A stretch of 64,000 nucleotides of DNA from Sphingobium xanthum (GTDB lineage: Bacteria; Pseudomonadota; Alphaproteobacteria; Sphingomonadales; Sphingomonadaceae). The number at the start of each line of letters is the position of its first letter. The stretch's first letter is position 1. Below are positions 34,685 through 45,134 of the stretch, in pieces. The translations under genes and the position numbers were made by a program. The stretch lies in assembly GCF_019737615.1 (NCBI RefSeq), contig NZ_JAHKKS010000002.1, positions 496,001-560,000 of the forward strand, read 5' to 3'. The notes under the pieces were generated by a model. It was not told the origin of the DNA. It did no database searches and saw only the letters and a list, made by a program, of their open reading frames with translations.

Positions 34685-35956
34685 TCAGTCGGCGATGGCG
34701 AGCGCGGGTGCTGCATCGCCATCGGGCCGTGCGGCATCGGCATTGACCGGGTCGGGCAGTTTCGGCGCCCGCATGAGGAAGATGGTGGTCACGGTCGCCA
34801 GCACCAGCATGCCGGCAAAGACCGCGAACACCGGCACGAAGCTGCCGGTCGTGTCGGCGATCCAGCCTGCCGTGAGCGGCCCGAGCACGGCGAACGTCGT
34901 CGATGCCGTCGCCATCGCAGTCACCTCGCCGGCGATCGACGAGCCGAAATAGCGCAGCAGCAGGATGTGGGTCGCCACCCAGGTCAGACCCCAGCCAATG
35001 CCCAGCACGACGGAGGCCACCATCGCCCAGGCCGGCGCCGAAACGACGCACAGCATCAGGATGGCGACCGTCATGGGGACCAGCCCGATCACGGTGAGGC
35101 TTTTGGGATCGAAGCGCTCGGAGAGCTCGCCGGTAAATCCCTTCGCCAATGTGCCGCTCAGCGCGAGCAGGCTCATTGCCCATGCGCCGAGGTCGCTGCC
35201 CATGCCGAAGCTCGCGACATGCGCGACGAGCACCGAGTGCATCGTGGTGATCACCGTCTGGACGACCAGCAGCGCCAGCGCGATGGTGAGGAAGCTCGGG
35301 CTCAGCAGCGCCTGCCGCGCGGTCCAGGGCGAGGCCTCGGTGACCGCCGGCCGCCCATGCGCCGCCCGCTTCACCTGCTCGGCGGATTCGACGCGGACGG
35401 CGTCGCGAATGGTCGCGAAGAAGAGAATCGCAAGTCCGATCGCTGCGATGCCCATCGCCATCCAGTGCGTCCGCCAGCTGCCGCTGAGCGTGACGATCGT
35501 CTTCACGATCAATGGCCCGGCGATGCCGCCGGCCGCGCCGGCCATGAAATAGAAGCCGATCAGGCGCGACGACCGCTCGGGCAGCCAGGTCGCGATCAGA
35601 TACACGCCGGGCGATGTCGCGATCAGCGAGAAACCGACGCCCATCAGCGCCGTCGCGACGAAGAAGAGGCCAAGGCCCTGCACCACAGAGGCGAGCAGGA
35701 AGCCGGACGCCAGGACCAGCCCGCCAATGGTGAGCGTGAGGCGCGAGCCTACCCATTTCATCAGCAGCGGCGCCAGCGGGCTGCCGAGACCGCAGGTGAG
35801 GCCGAGAAGCGCGAAGCTCGCACCCGCCGCCGCCTGCGACCAGCCGAGTTCGGCAACCATCGTGAAGAGCACATAGCCGAGCGAGGTGAACGTCGTCGCG
35901 GTCACGAAAAAGAAGCCGAGCGACACGGCCATCAAGATGGTCATTTTCCGAGACAT
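34685..35956 (-). CDS. MFS transporter
   Basis: A 423-aa inner-membrane carrier with ~12 hydrophobic helices, a cytoplasmic loop around residues 200-220 and C-terminal acidic tail. ELGWSQAAAGASFALLGLTCGLG near TM2 resembles the FGWPRAAISVVLT region of the carrier at 23,546, so both belong to the oxalate/monocarboxylate-like MFS group. ATG 35,956 has ggaggg upstream. It is the first gene of the minus-strand catabolic operon and would take up the substrate after TonB-dependent passage of the outer membrane. Confidence 0.85.
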   Translation of the reverse strand: MSRKMTILMAVSLGFFFVTATTFTSLGYVLFTMVAELGWSQAAAGASFALLGLTCGLGSPLAPLLMKWVGSRLTLTIGGLVLASGFLLASVVQGLGLFFVATALMGVGFSLIATSPGVYLIATWLPERSSRLIGFYFMAGAAGGIAGPLIVKTIVTLSGSWRTHWMAMGIAAIGLAILFFATIRDAVRVESAEQVKRAAHGRPAVTEASPWTARQALLSPSFLTIALALLVVQTVITTMHSVLVAHVASFGMGSDLGAWAMSLLALSGTLAKGFTGELSERFDPKSLTVIGLVPMTVAILMLCVVSAPAWAMVASVVLGIGWGLTWVATHILLLRYFGSSIAGEVTAMATASTTFAVLGPLTAGWIADTTGSFVPVFAVFAGMLVLATVTTIFLMRAPKLPDPVNADAARPDGDAAPALAIAD

Positions 35957-36127
35957 AGGTCGCTGCCCTCCGCGCTGCACTGAAGCCGACGACAAACTAT
36001 GTGATCCGCGCGACAAGGCTTGATCACGGGCGCCCGAACACTTGATCGCCGCCCCGTTGACCGCGAGCGCGTCAGCACAAGCCTGCGGGCGCGACGCGGC
36101 AAGTCGGGACGAGTCGGCGCGGGCAGC

Positions 36128-36160
36128 AAAAGAAAAGGGCGACGTGTTGCCACGCCGCCC
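36128..36160 (-). terminator. Intrinsic terminator downstream of the TonB receptor gene
   Basis: On the minus strand, GGGCGGCGTG-GCAA-CACGTCGCCC (10-bp stem with one G-T pair) is followed by TTTTCTTTT. It lies 22 bp after the receptor stop and separates it from the MFS operon. Confidence 0.85.
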
Positions 36161-36181
36161 CAGGACTTCCCTGCGCAAATA

Positions 36182-38607
36182 TCAGAAGCTGTAGCCGACC
36201 GAGAAGATCGCCTGACGCGGCGTGATGTATGTTTCGTAGGTCTGTGCGCTGCCATAAGGATCGGAAAAGCGCGAGTTCACGCCTGTCGTGTCGAACAGGT
36301 TGGTCACCGACAGGCTGAACGTCAGATCGGTGTTGTCCGGCGCGTACTGCAGGAACAGATTGACCTGCGTGTAGTCGGGCGTGACGTCATAGCGCGAGTT
36401 GTTGAACAGGCGATACTGATACTCGCCCCGGTAGGTGACCGACGCCTTCGCCGTCAGCTCGCCCGGCCCGACCTGGTTGACGTAACCGAGCGAGACCGTG
36501 CCCTGGAACTCGGGGATTTTCGGTACTTCATTGCCGTTGATGTTCGCGCGCGCCGAATCGCGGGCGAGCGACGCCATGAAGAAGTTCCCGAAAAACTCGC
36601 CGGTGCCGTAGTAGCCGGCGGCATTCTGCGCGAGGATGGCGCCGCCGGGTCGAGCGCGAGGAAATCCTTGGTGAACTTGCCGCGCGTGTAGGCGAGCGAT
36701 CCCTCGAGGATCCAGTTCGGGCTGGGCTTCCAGCTTCCCTCGATCTCGAGGCCGTAGATTTCGGCGCCCGGCGCGTTGGCCGTGCCCTCGCCGAACAGGA
36801 TCGCGTCCTCGTCGAGGAACTGCATATTCTTGTAATCATAGTAGAAAGCGGAGAGATTGAGCTTCGCCGTTCCGTTCGCGAACATGTTCTTCGAGCCGAT
36901 CTCGAACGAGTTCACCGTCTCGGGCTTGTAGGTCGGTCGAATGCCGTTCGCGAACCCCAGCACCTGCGGCGCGGCGCCCGACGCCGAGCTGTTGAGACCG
37001 CCCGGCTTGAACCCGCGCGTGTAGCTCAGATAGACCATGTTGTCGGGCGTGATCTTGTAGTCGATCGCCGCCTTCCCGGTCCATTCCTCGGTGGTCAGGC
37101 CGGGCGAAACGCGCGGCTGCAGATAGGCGCCCGACGTGATGGCCGGGCCGCCGCTGTTCGAATCGCTGACGCCGGAATATTCGTCATGATTGTAACGGAT
37201 GCCGCCGGTCAGCGTCAGCGCATCGGTGATGTCGAACGAGGCTTCGACATAGGCGGCATAGGCTTCGCGCGTGATCTCGGACAGTTCGGCGAACGTGACC
37301 GTCGGCACCAGCGGGCTGTTGTAGGGCGTGTCCACCGGCAGCGGCGCCGCATAGGGATTGCCCGTCGCGGAGCGATATTCGACGATATATTGCGGGTTCT
37401 TGGACCACAGATAGACGCCGCCGACGATCCACGAAAATGGCCCCGTGCCATTGGACGCCAGGTTGATTTCCTGCGTCCAGCTCTCGGTCTCCATCTTCCA
37501 CAGCGCGACGTGGTCATAGCGGGCGCCGAGGCGTTCCGGATTGCCGTTGAGCGCGGGCTTGTAGCCGCCGAGCACATTGCGCTCGAACAGGTCCCCGGTG
37601 AGGCCATCCCCGTCCCACGACTGCGCGCTGTAGAGCTTCTGGTAGCTGGTGATCGACTTCACAACGGCAAAGGCCGTGTCGAGGTTGATAACCCCGTAAT
37701 AGAGTGCCGTATCGACGATCGAGCGGCCCGGATAATCCTGGGTCAGGACACGCGGGTCGGTCGAGGGATCGAGGATGTTCTTCTGCGCCGGACCGTGCGT
37801 ATCGCTCTCGTTCTGGATCGTCGCCAGCGTGATCGAGAAACTGTCGCTCGGCTGCCAGATTGCGGCGAGCTTCCAGCCGATGTCGTTCTGGTTGTCGAGA
37901 TCATATTCGGTCGTGCCGGGCGTTCCGGTCGCGATCGAATAGCCGTCATGCTTCTGATACTGGACGGCACCGCGGATCGCGAACTGGCCGACTGGCACGT
38001 TGATCGCCATGTCGCCCTTCATCATGCCGTAATTGCCGACGCCCACACTGAGCGAGCCCTCGAAGCCGGACAGGCTCGGCTGCTTGCTCACCACGTTGAT
38101 GGTACCGCCGGTGGATCCCTGGCCGAAGGTCGTGCCTTGCGGTCCGCGCAGCACCTCGACCTGCGCGACGTCGATGAAGGCGGCGCTCGCCGCGATCGAA
38201 TTGAAGATATAGACGCCATCGACGTGGAACGAGACGCCAGGCTGGGTATTGGCATTTTCCGGCGTTTCCGAGCCGACGCCGCGGATCGAGATCATGCGCT
38301 CGCCGCCGCCGCTTCTGGCCACGACCAGGCCGGGAACGAGGCCATTAAGTCCCGTTATTTCCGTGATATTGGCCTCCTTGAGCGCTGCCGCGCCCATGGC
38401 GGTCGCCGACAGCGTGACTTCCTGCAGGCTGCTGTCGCGCTTGGAGGCCGTCACGATGATGTCGTCGCTCGATCCTTCCTCGTCATCCGGCGCGACGCTC
38501 GCTGCGGCGCCCTGCTCCAGATCATCCCTGCCGAGCGCCGGTGTGATGGCGAGCCATGAAACACCCACCGCGATGATCAATCTTTTTGCGTTCAGTCCCT
38601 TTGACAT
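36182..38607 (-). pseudogene. TonB-dependent outer-membrane receptor, interrupted by one frameshift
   Basis: The receptor has a signal peptide (MSKGLNAKRLIIAVGVSWLAITPALG), plug domain (DDIIVTASKRDSSLQEV; GPQGTTFGQGSTGGTIN) and beta-barrel. The frame runs from 38,607 to about 36,650. There FLALDP continues in the wrong frame, while the adjacent frame reads GGAILAQNAAGYYGTGEFF and goes on to a perfect barrel end (ITPRQAIFSVGYSF, terminal Phe) at 36,182. One base is missing in the CCC run at 36,647-36,649 (minus-strand sense). Restored, the protein would have 808 residues. This is either a recent pseudogene or an assembly error. It would import the substrate of the adjacent MFS/Rieske operon. 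Confidence 0.85.
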
Positions 38608-39137
38608 GTCCCTGGTCCCCCGAAGCGGTTTGCCTCTCCGCAGGGCTTCCGCTGTCCGGAATGCTCCCTCATTTGATCGTGATTGAGCCATTCGAGGCCG
38701 GTTACGGTCTTGTTCCCCCGCGAATAACTCTTTGACCGCGACGGCCAGAACGGCCTTCACGATGCCCCTCGGGGGGCGTGATGCTGCTCCCTTTCTTGTT
38801 GGCGTCTGTCCTACGGCCTGCGCGCAATGCTATGATAATTGCGCAGCCCACATCCTGGGCCGCCGCTCTTTTGAAATCGTAAAATTCTGTGAAAACAGCA
38901 ACTTGCTATCAAGTCGCGGCACATCGTCGCCGTCCACCATGCGCGACACGAGGGAAGTTTGCGAAAATTGCCCGCGAAAATCGCGGAAATGCGCCGTTTC
39001 TTCCGTCGCTATCGCGTCCGGTGGATGCAGGAATATGTGAAGTTTGCCGCCCTCACAGCCAGAACCGCGTCGGACTGACCCATTCGTGACCAAATAGGCG
39101 TCACGCGGAGCGCATCTGTCACCTCTCGCCGAGTCGC
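38608..39137. other. 530-bp intergenic region with receptor promoter
   Basis: No gene can be supported here. It is less GC-rich than its surroundings at 38,860-38,960 and must contain the promoter of the TonB receptor (minus strand) and the end of the allophanate hydrolase operon. An inverted repeat at 38,822-38,844 is the only distinct structure I see; a short antisense frame (38,830-39,093) has no recognisable feature. Confidence 0.5.
38822..38844. promoter_or_regulatory. Inverted repeat GCGCAAT-N9-ATTGCGC
   Basis: Perfect 7-bp arms with a 9-bp spacer, 215 bp upstream of the TonB receptor start. It is a candidate operator for an unknown regulator. Confidence 0.4.
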
Positions 39138-40904
39138 CTAGCCGCGCGCGATATAGGCCCGCCAGCCGCCCAGATGCGTGATGTCCTCCGCGCCGGTCAT
39201 GGCACGCGGCTCGGCGACGAAGCCCTTGACGCTGCTGCCATCCGCCAGGGTCACCGTGCCGATGGCCAACGGCGCCGGCACCTCGACGACGAAGCTGCCA
39301 AACGCCGCGACGTCCAGCTCATAGACTTCGAGCGCGATGGCCGCGCCCTCGTCGCTGTGGACCAGCGCCGGCTTCGGCGGGATGCTGTCGGCCATCGCAT
39401 AGAGCCGATAATTCGGCGCGGTCTCGAAAGCACCGACGAACGTCGCGTCGCGCGAGGTAAGCTGCCAGTGCAGCGGCATGTCCTTGAGATGGGCGCCGAC
39501 CACGGCGATCTTCACAGTCTGCATCTTTCCCTCCAGATCGAGCGCGGGCGGGCCGGGAAGCGCGGCCGCCGCGAGATAATCGTCCGCCAGTGTCAACAGG
39601 CCCCGGTCGCTGTCGGCCGGGCCGATCAGGGTGATCCCGAAGCCGGTGCCGTTGGCGCGCGTGCCGGCGGGAATGGCGATGGCCGCCATGTCGAGCAGGT
39701 TCACGAAATTGGTGTAGCGGCCCAGATTGCTGTTGAGCGCGATCGGCGCCGCCGCGAGTTCGGCGACGCGATAGGTCGTGCCGGTCGTGGGAAAAGCCAG
39801 CACATCGACATCGTCCCACATCTGGTCCGCATGGCGCTTGAGCGCAGCGAGGCGGTACATGCCGTTCCAGAGATCGACAGCGCTGATCTCCGTTCCGGGC
39901 GCGACGACTTCGCGGACGGTCGGATCGATCGCATCGGGATTGGCGGCGAGCAGGTCGGCAGTGGCTGCCGTGCGCTCCGCGACCCAGGGGCCGCCATAGA
40001 GAAGCTGTGCCGCCTCCAGCAGTGGCTCGATGTCGATCTCGACGATCTGCGCCGTCTCGCCGAGCTTGGCGATGGCGCGGTCGTAGAAATATTCCGCGTC
40101 CGGATCGCCGAAGAAGATACGCTCGTCGACGCGCGGGACGCCGATGCGCTTCGGCTGCAGCGGACGGTTGGCCAGCAGCTTGGAATAGGGATCGGCCGGA
40201 TCGAAGCCGGCCACGACCTCATCCACCAGCCGCGCATCCGCCACATCGTCGGTGAAGACGGTGATGCAATCGAGGGTACGGCACGCGGGGACGAGGCCGC
40301 GCGTACTCCAGCGCCCCTTGCTGGGCTTGTAGCCAATGAGATGCTGGAAAGCCGCCGGCACGCGGCCCGAGCCCGCTGTGTCGGTGCCGAGCGCAAAGCC
40401 GACCAGCCCCGCCGCGACGGCGACCGACGAGCCGGAACTCGACCCGCCGCTCACATAGACCAGATTATAGGCGTTGCGCGGAATGCCATAGGGACTGCGC
40501 GTGCCGACGAGGCCCGTCGCGAACTGATCCAGATTGGTCTTGCCGATGCAAATCGCGCCCGCCGTGCTCAGCCGCTCGATGACGCCCGCAGACGCCTCCG
40601 GCTTGTACGCGAAGGCCGGACAAGCCGCCGTTGTCTCGAACCCGGCAACGTCGATATTGTCCTTCGCCGCATAGGGCACGCCAGCGAGCGGGAGTTTCTC
40701 CCCGGCCGCGATCCGCGCATCCACGGCGCGCGCGGCGGCGAGATAGTCGTCCGGCGCAATCCGGCTGATCCAGATCTGCGGCTGCACGGCATCATAGGCC
40801 GCGAGCCGCGCCAGCGTCTCCTCCGCCACCGCGACCGCGCTCGACGCCCCGCTGTTCACCGCCGCCGCGACGTCCGCGACGCTCCGCCGGTCCAGCGCCG
40901 TCAT
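39138..40904 (-). CDS. atzF: Allophanate hydrolase
   Basis: A 588-aa enzyme that splits allophanate into 2 NH3 and 2 CO2, the last step of the carboxylase route. The amidase-signature domain shows the Ser-cisSer-Lys triad: PYAAKDNID (Lys), SGGSSSGSSVAV (cis-Ser) and DTAGSGRVPAAF (Ser nucleophile). The last ~125 residues are the extra C-terminal domain seen in full-length AtzF (GAHLKDMPLHWQL, MADSIPPKPAL). ATG 40,904 overlaps the carboxylase stop by ATGA, so it is coupled to that gene. Last gene of an eight-gene operon. Confidence 0.93.
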   Translation of the reverse strand: MTALDRRSVADVAAAVNSGASSAVAVAEETLARLAAYDAVQPQIWISRIAPDDYLAAARAVDARIAAGEKLPLAGVPYAAKDNIDVAGFETTAACPAFAYKPEASAGVIERLSTAGAICIGKTNLDQFATGLVGTRSPYGIPRNAYNLVYVSGGSSSGSSVAVAAGLVGFALGTDTAGSGRVPAAFQHLIGYKPSKGRWSTRGLVPACRTLDCITVFTDDVADARLVDEVVAGFDPADPYSKLLANRPLQPKRIGVPRVDERIFFGDPDAEYFYDRAIAKLGETAQIVEIDIEPLLEAAQLLYGGPWVAERTAATADLLAANPDAIDPTVREVVAPGTEISAVDLWNGMYRLAALKRHADQMWDDVDVLAFPTTGTTYRVAELAAAPIALNSNLGRYTNFVNLLDMAAIAIPAGTRANGTGFGITLIGPADSDRGLLTLADDYLAAAALPGPPALDLEGKMQTVKIAVVGAHLKDMPLHWQLTSRDATFVGAFETAPNYRLYAMADSIPPKPALVHSDEGAAIALEVYELDVAAFGSFVVEVPAPLAIGTVTLADGSSVKGFVAEPRAMTGAEDITHLGGWRAYIARG

Positions 40905-43900
40905 GGATGCCGCCTCAGCGCCAGCATCGGCGCGCCGGGCTGCAGCGCCTGCTTTTCCTGCATGTAGAGCGCCGCGATCGTGCCGCTCGCCGGGCTCTCC
41001 AGCGGCGATTCCATCTTCATCGCCTCGATCACCGCGATGACGTCGCCCGCCTTCACCTTGTCTCCGGGCGCGACCAGCAGCTTCCAGACGCTCCCGCCAA
41101 AGGGCGCCTCGATCAGATCCGTGCCTTCCGGCACCTCGACCGCCGTGATGGCCGTCGCGCCGCCGCCCGCATCGTCGGTCAGATCGGTGACGCGATCGAA
41201 CTCGCCGGACCGCTGCCACTCGGCGCGCTCCTCATCGAACGCCGCCTGACGCTGTCCCTCGAAGGCCGCAATCGACGCCGCATTCTCGGCCAGAAACGCC
41301 CGGTAATCGGCCAGCCGGAACTCGGACTGCTCGACATGGATCGAACGGCGGCCACTCGGGAAGTCGCGCCGCCATTCCACAAGCTCCTCGGCGCTCACCT
41401 TATAGAAGCGGATCTGATCGAAGAAGCGCAGCAGCCAGGGCTTGCCCTCGACAAAGGCATCGGTCTGCCGGTGCGTGTTCCAGACCTGGATGGTGCGCCC
41501 AAAGAGCTGATAACCGCCCGGCCCTTCCATGCCATAGATGCACATATAGGCGCCGCCGATGCCGACCACGTTCGGAGGCGTCCAAGTGCGGGCCGGATTA
41601 TATTTCGTCGTGACCAGCCGGTGCCGCGGATCGACCGGCGTGGCGACCGGCGCGCCGAGATAGACGTCGCCGAGGCCCAGCACGAGATAGCTCGCCTCGA
41701 AGATTAGATTCTCGACCGCATCGGCATCGGGCAAGCCGTTGATGCGCCGGATGAACTCGATATTGTCCGGACACCAGGGCGCATCGTCGCGCACCGCGCC
41801 CATATATTTCTCGATGGTCTCGATCGTCGCCGGATCCCGCCAGCTGAGCGGCAGATGGACGATGCGCGAGGGCACCGAGAAATCCTCCAGATCGCCCAGC
41901 CGCTCCTCGGCCGCCATCAGCGCCGCCAGCGCACCCTGTTGATCCAGCACCTTGCCGTCGAAATGCAGCTGCAGCGAGCGAATGCCCGGCACGATGTCGA
42001 TGACGCCGGCTATGGCCTGCTGCGTCAGCTCGGCCATCAGAGCATGGATGCGGATGCGCAGCTCGATGTCGAGGACGATCGGGCCATATTCGACCAGGAT
42101 GTTGCGATCACCCTGCTGACGATAGACGGTGCGCGGGCGTGCGCCCTGCCCTTCGATGTCGGCAAGGATCGGCGAGAGCGTGGCAATATCGCGCGCCGGC
42201 ATGTCCGCCAGCGGCGCGGGCGCCAGCTGGACGCGATCCGCCGCCGCTGCATCCTCCGCGGTCACCGGCAGGAACCGCAGCCGGTCGCCGGGCGCGAGCT
42301 GCCCGATCTTCCAGCGATCCGCCGCGATCACGACGAACGGGCAGACGAACCCGCCGAGCGAGGGACCATCGGGGCCCAGAATGATCGGCATGTCGCCGGT
42401 GAAATCGACCGCGCCGATCGCATAGGGATTGTCGTGAATATTGGAGGGATGCAGCCCCGCCTCGCCGCCATCCTTGCGCGCCCAGTGCGGCTTGGGGCCG
42501 ATCAGGCGGACGCCGGTGCGGTTGCTGTTATAGTGGACCTGCCAGTCGGCCGTGATGATGGTGCCGATGTCGTCGTCGGTGAAGAAATCCGGCGCACCGT
42601 GCGGGCCATAGAGCACGCGCAATGTCCAGGTCGTCCCCAGATCGGGCACCGGCAATGCGGGCGCGGCAACGCCTGCGGTCGCCTCGCCCAGATGCAGCGT
42701 GTCGCCGCCCAGCAGTCGCCGTGCCGCATGGCCGCCGAATTGACCCAGTTCGAAGGTGCTGCGGCTGTCCAGATAGGGCGCGATGTCGAGCCCGCCTGCG
42801 AACAGGATATAGCCCCTGATGCCGCCGCCAGAGACGCGCCCAAGCGTGAGCGTCTGTCCCGCCTTGACCTCGATCGCCTTGCCGCGCTCGACCGGCACAT
42901 CATCCAGCTTCGCGCCGAAATCGGCCCCGGCGAGGCAGATGCGCACGGGCGCGTTGAACAGCAGGGTCGGCCCGCTTGCGGTGACTTCCAGCCCCGCTGC
43001 GCCTTCCTCATTGCCGAGCAGCAGATTGCCGATGCGGAACGAGCGATCGTCCATCGGACCCGAGGGCGGGACGCCGATCGCCCAGAGGCCCTGACGACCC
43101 GGCCAATCCTGCACGGTGGTGGCGGTGCCGCCGGCAATCACGCGAATGCTGCGCGGGCTGTAGGAAACGGTCTCCAACAGCCGGGTCGAGACCTCGCCGC
43201 TGACGAAGCCGGGCGTCCGCACGACCTCGCGCAACCAGCGCAAATTGGTCTCGATGCCGTCGACACGGCTCTCGTCCAGCGCGTCCTGCATCGCCGCGAT
43301 CGCCGCATCGCGCGTGGGCGCATGCGTGATCAGCTTGGCAAGCATCGGGTCGTACCAGGCGCTGACCGTGCTGCCGGCCATGCACCATGTCTCGGCGCGG
43401 ATATTGTCCGGGAAGCTGACAGCCGTCAGCGTACCAGAGGTCGGGCGATAATCGAGCGCGGGATCCTCGGCATAGAGCCGCACCTGCACGCTATGGCCGT
43501 TCGGAGCCGGCACCGGCGCATCGAGGAAGGCGAAATCCCCCGCCCCGCCCCGGATCATCCACTCGACGAGATCGATGCCTGTCACTTCCTCGGTGACGCC
43601 ATGCTCAACCTGAAGCCGCGTGTTCATCTCCAGGAAGAAGAATTGCTGCCGCTCGACGTCGAAGAGATATTCCACCGTGCCGGCCGACTGATAGCGCGCC
43701 GCCTCGCCGAGACGGATGGCGGAGGCGATCAGCTCGGCGCGCACCGCGTCCGACAGGTTGGGCGCGGGCGCTTCCTCGACCACCTTCTGATTGCGGCGCT
43801 GGAGCGAACAATCGCGCTCCCCCAGTGCCAGGACGCGGCCATTGCCGTCGCCGAAAATCTGGACCTCGATATGGCGCGCACGGCCGATATAGCGTTCGAG

Positions 43901-44494
43901 GAAGACGCCAGCGTCGCCGAAATTGCCTTTGCCGAGGCGCGCGACACCCGCGAAGCCCTCGCGCACGGCCGCTTCATCTTCGCAGATGCGCATCCCGATG
44001 CCGCCGCCGCCGGCCGTCGCCTTCAGGATGATCGGATAACCGATCTCGCGCGCCGCGCTGACCGCCTCGTCCTCGTCGGTGAGCAGGCCGGTGCCGGGCA
44101 CGAGCGGGACACCATGCGCGGCGGCCAGCGCGCGCGCGCTGTGCTTAAGACCGAACGTGCGGATATTCTCCGGCGTGGGGCCGATAAAAACGATCCGCTC
44201 GGCAGCGCAGGCCTCAGCAAAATCGGCATTCTCGGCCAGGAAACCATAGCCCGGATGGATCGCGCCCGCACCGGTCTCGCGCGCCGCCTTCAGGATCGCC
44301 TCGACATCCAGATAGCTCTGCGAGGCCGGTGCCGGGCCGATGCAGACCGCCACGTCCGCCAGCGAGACATGGAGCGAGTCCGCATCCGCCTCGGAATAGA
44401 CGGCTACGGAGCGCAGGCCCATGCGGCGCAGCGTCCGGATGATCCGGGTAGCGATGGCCCCCCGGTTCGCGATCAGGACGGTATCGAAGCTCAT
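40901..44494 (-). CDS. Urea/guanidine carboxylase (biotin-dependent)
   Basis: A 1197-aa multidomain enzyme: biotin carboxylase (residues ~1-450; KATAGGGGIGMR ATP loop, EMNTRLQVEHGVTEE), carboxyltransferase formed by KipA/AHS2-like (~452-760; TTVQDWPGRQGLW) and KipI/AHS1-like parts (~785-985), and a C-terminal biotinyl domain with VIEAMKMES around residue 1150. It carboxylates urea to allophanate or guanidine to carboxyguanidine. Presence of two DUF1989 genes directly upstream and a dedicated ABC importer is typical of the operons re-assigned to guanidine. The substrate-selecting residue was not determined here. ATGA overlaps occur with both neighbours. Confidence 0.92.
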   Translation of the reverse strand: MSFDTVLIANRGAIATRIIRTLRRMGLRSVAVYSEADADSLHVSLADVAVCIGPAPASQSYLDVEAILKAARETGAGAIHPGYGFLAENADFAEACAAERIVFIGPTPENIRTFGLKHSARALAAAHGVPLVPGTGLLTDEDEAVSAAREIGYPIILKATAGGGGIGMRICEDEAAVREGFAGVARLGKGNFGDAGVFLERYIGRARHIEVQIFGDGNGRVLALGERDCSLQRRNQKVVEEAPAPNLSDAVRAELIASAIRLGEAARYQSAGTVEYLFDVERQQFFFLEMNTRLQVEHGVTEEVTGIDLVEWMIRGGAGDFAFLDAPVPAPNGHSVQVRLYAEDPALDYRPTSGTLTAVSFPDNIRAETWCMAGSTVSAWYDPMLAKLITHAPTRDAAIAAMQDALDESRVDGIETNLRWLREVVRTPGFVSGEVSTRLLETVSYSPRSIRVIAGGTATTVQDWPGRQGLWAIGVPPSGPMDDRSFRIGNLLLGNEEGAAGLEVTASGPTLLFNAPVRICLAGADFGAKLDDVPVERGKAIEVKAGQTLTLGRVSGGGIRGYILFAGGLDIAPYLDSRSTFELGQFGGHAARRLLGGDTLHLGEATAGVAAPALPVPDLGTTWTLRVLYGPHGAPDFFTDDDIGTIITADWQVHYNSNRTGVRLIGPKPHWARKDGGEAGLHPSNIHDNPYAIGAVDFTGDMPIILGPDGPSLGGFVCPFVVIAADRWKIGQLAPGDRLRFLPVTAEDAAAADRVQLAPAPLADMPARDIATLSPILADIEGQGARPRTVYRQQGDRNILVEYGPIVLDIELRIRIHALMAELTQQAIAGVIDIVPGIRSLQLHFDGKVLDQQGALAALMAAEERLGDLEDFSVPSRIVHLPLSWRDPATIETIEKYMGAVRDDAPWCPDNIEFIRRINGLPDADAVENLIFEASYLVLGLGDVYLGAPVATPVDPRHRLVTTKYNPARTWTPPNVVGIGGAYMCIYGMEGPGGYQLFGRTIQVWNTHRQTDAFVEGKPWLLRFFDQIRFYKVSAEELVEWRRDFPSGRRSIHVEQSEFRLADYRAFLAENAASIAAFEGQRQAAFDEERAEWQRSGEFDRVTDLTDDAGGGATAITAVEVPEGTDLIEAPFGGSVWKLLVAPGDKVKAGDVIAVIEAMKMESPLESPASGTIAALYMQEKQALQPGAPMLALRRHP

Positions 44495-45126
44495 GCCGTG
44501 ACGATCATCCGGACAGTCGTGGGATTGAAGCCGTTGCAGGGATTGTTGATCTGCGGGCAGTTCGAGACGACGACGATGACGTCCATGTCGGCACGCAGAT
44601 CGACCGTTAGGCCGGGGGCGGAAATGCCGTCCACGATGCCGAGCGCGCCGTCCGCCTCGACCGGCACGTTCATGAAGAAATTGATGTTCGAGACGATGTC
44701 GCGCTTGCCGCGGCCCTCGGTCAGATTGGCCTCGAGGAAATTCTCGACGCAGGCATGCTGCGATTTTGTGTGATGCCCGTAGCGCAACGTATTGGATTCG
44801 CAGGAGCAGGCGCCGCCGATCGTATCGTGATACTCCACCGTCGTTCCGGCGATGGTCATCATCGCGCGGCCTTCGTTCGAGCGCAGCACCGTGCCGGCGC
44901 GCAGAAACAGATTGCCCTGCGCGGCCACGGTGTCCTGCGCGCTGTAGCGCTCGGCATCGTCCGCCTGCGCATAGAGCAGGAAGTCGACGGCCTGATTGCC
45001 TTCCAGATCGACGATGCGCAGCGTCTGGCCGGCGGCGACATGATGCAGCCAGGGAGCGCGCGCGGCCACGACCTCGTCGTGAATTATCGCGCCCGGAAGA
45101 CCGGCGATATGCGGATCGATCGTCAT
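44491..45126 (-). CDS. DUF1989 urea carboxylase-associated protein (carboxyguanidine deiminase subunit candidate)
   Basis: A 211-aa DUF1989 protein. It shows LRIVDLEGNQAVDFLLY, GACSCESNTLRYG, ACVENFLEANL and VVSNCPQINNPCNGFNPTTVR, the last being the family C-terminal signature. In guanidine-degrading bacteria the two DUF1989 proteins form a heteromeric carboxyguanidine deiminase (CgdAB) that yields allophanate. ATG 45,126 is chosen over the longer frame because it gives the family N-terminus. It overlaps the carboxylase start (ATGA) and follows the paralogous gene by 8 bp. Confidence 0.85.
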   Translation of the reverse strand: MTIDPHIAGLPGAIIHDEVVAARAPWLHHVAAGQTLRIVDLEGNQAVDFLLYAQADDAERYSAQDTVAAQGNLFLRAGTVLRSNEGRAMMTIAGTTVEYHDTIGGACSCESNTLRYGHHTKSQHACVENFLEANLTEGRGKRDIVSNINFFMNVPVEADGALGIVDGISAPGLTVDLRADMDVIVVVSNCPQINNPCNGFNPTTVRMIVTA

Positions 45127-45134
45127 GGCGGCTC

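Noticed and set aside
38830-39093. 87-codon minus-strand frame in the receptor promoter region
   Set aside because: No recognisable domain and weak start context; not supported as a gene.
41855-44773. A 972-codon open frame on the plus strand
   Set aside because: Antisense to the carboxylase gene; low-complexity, charged translation with no motif.
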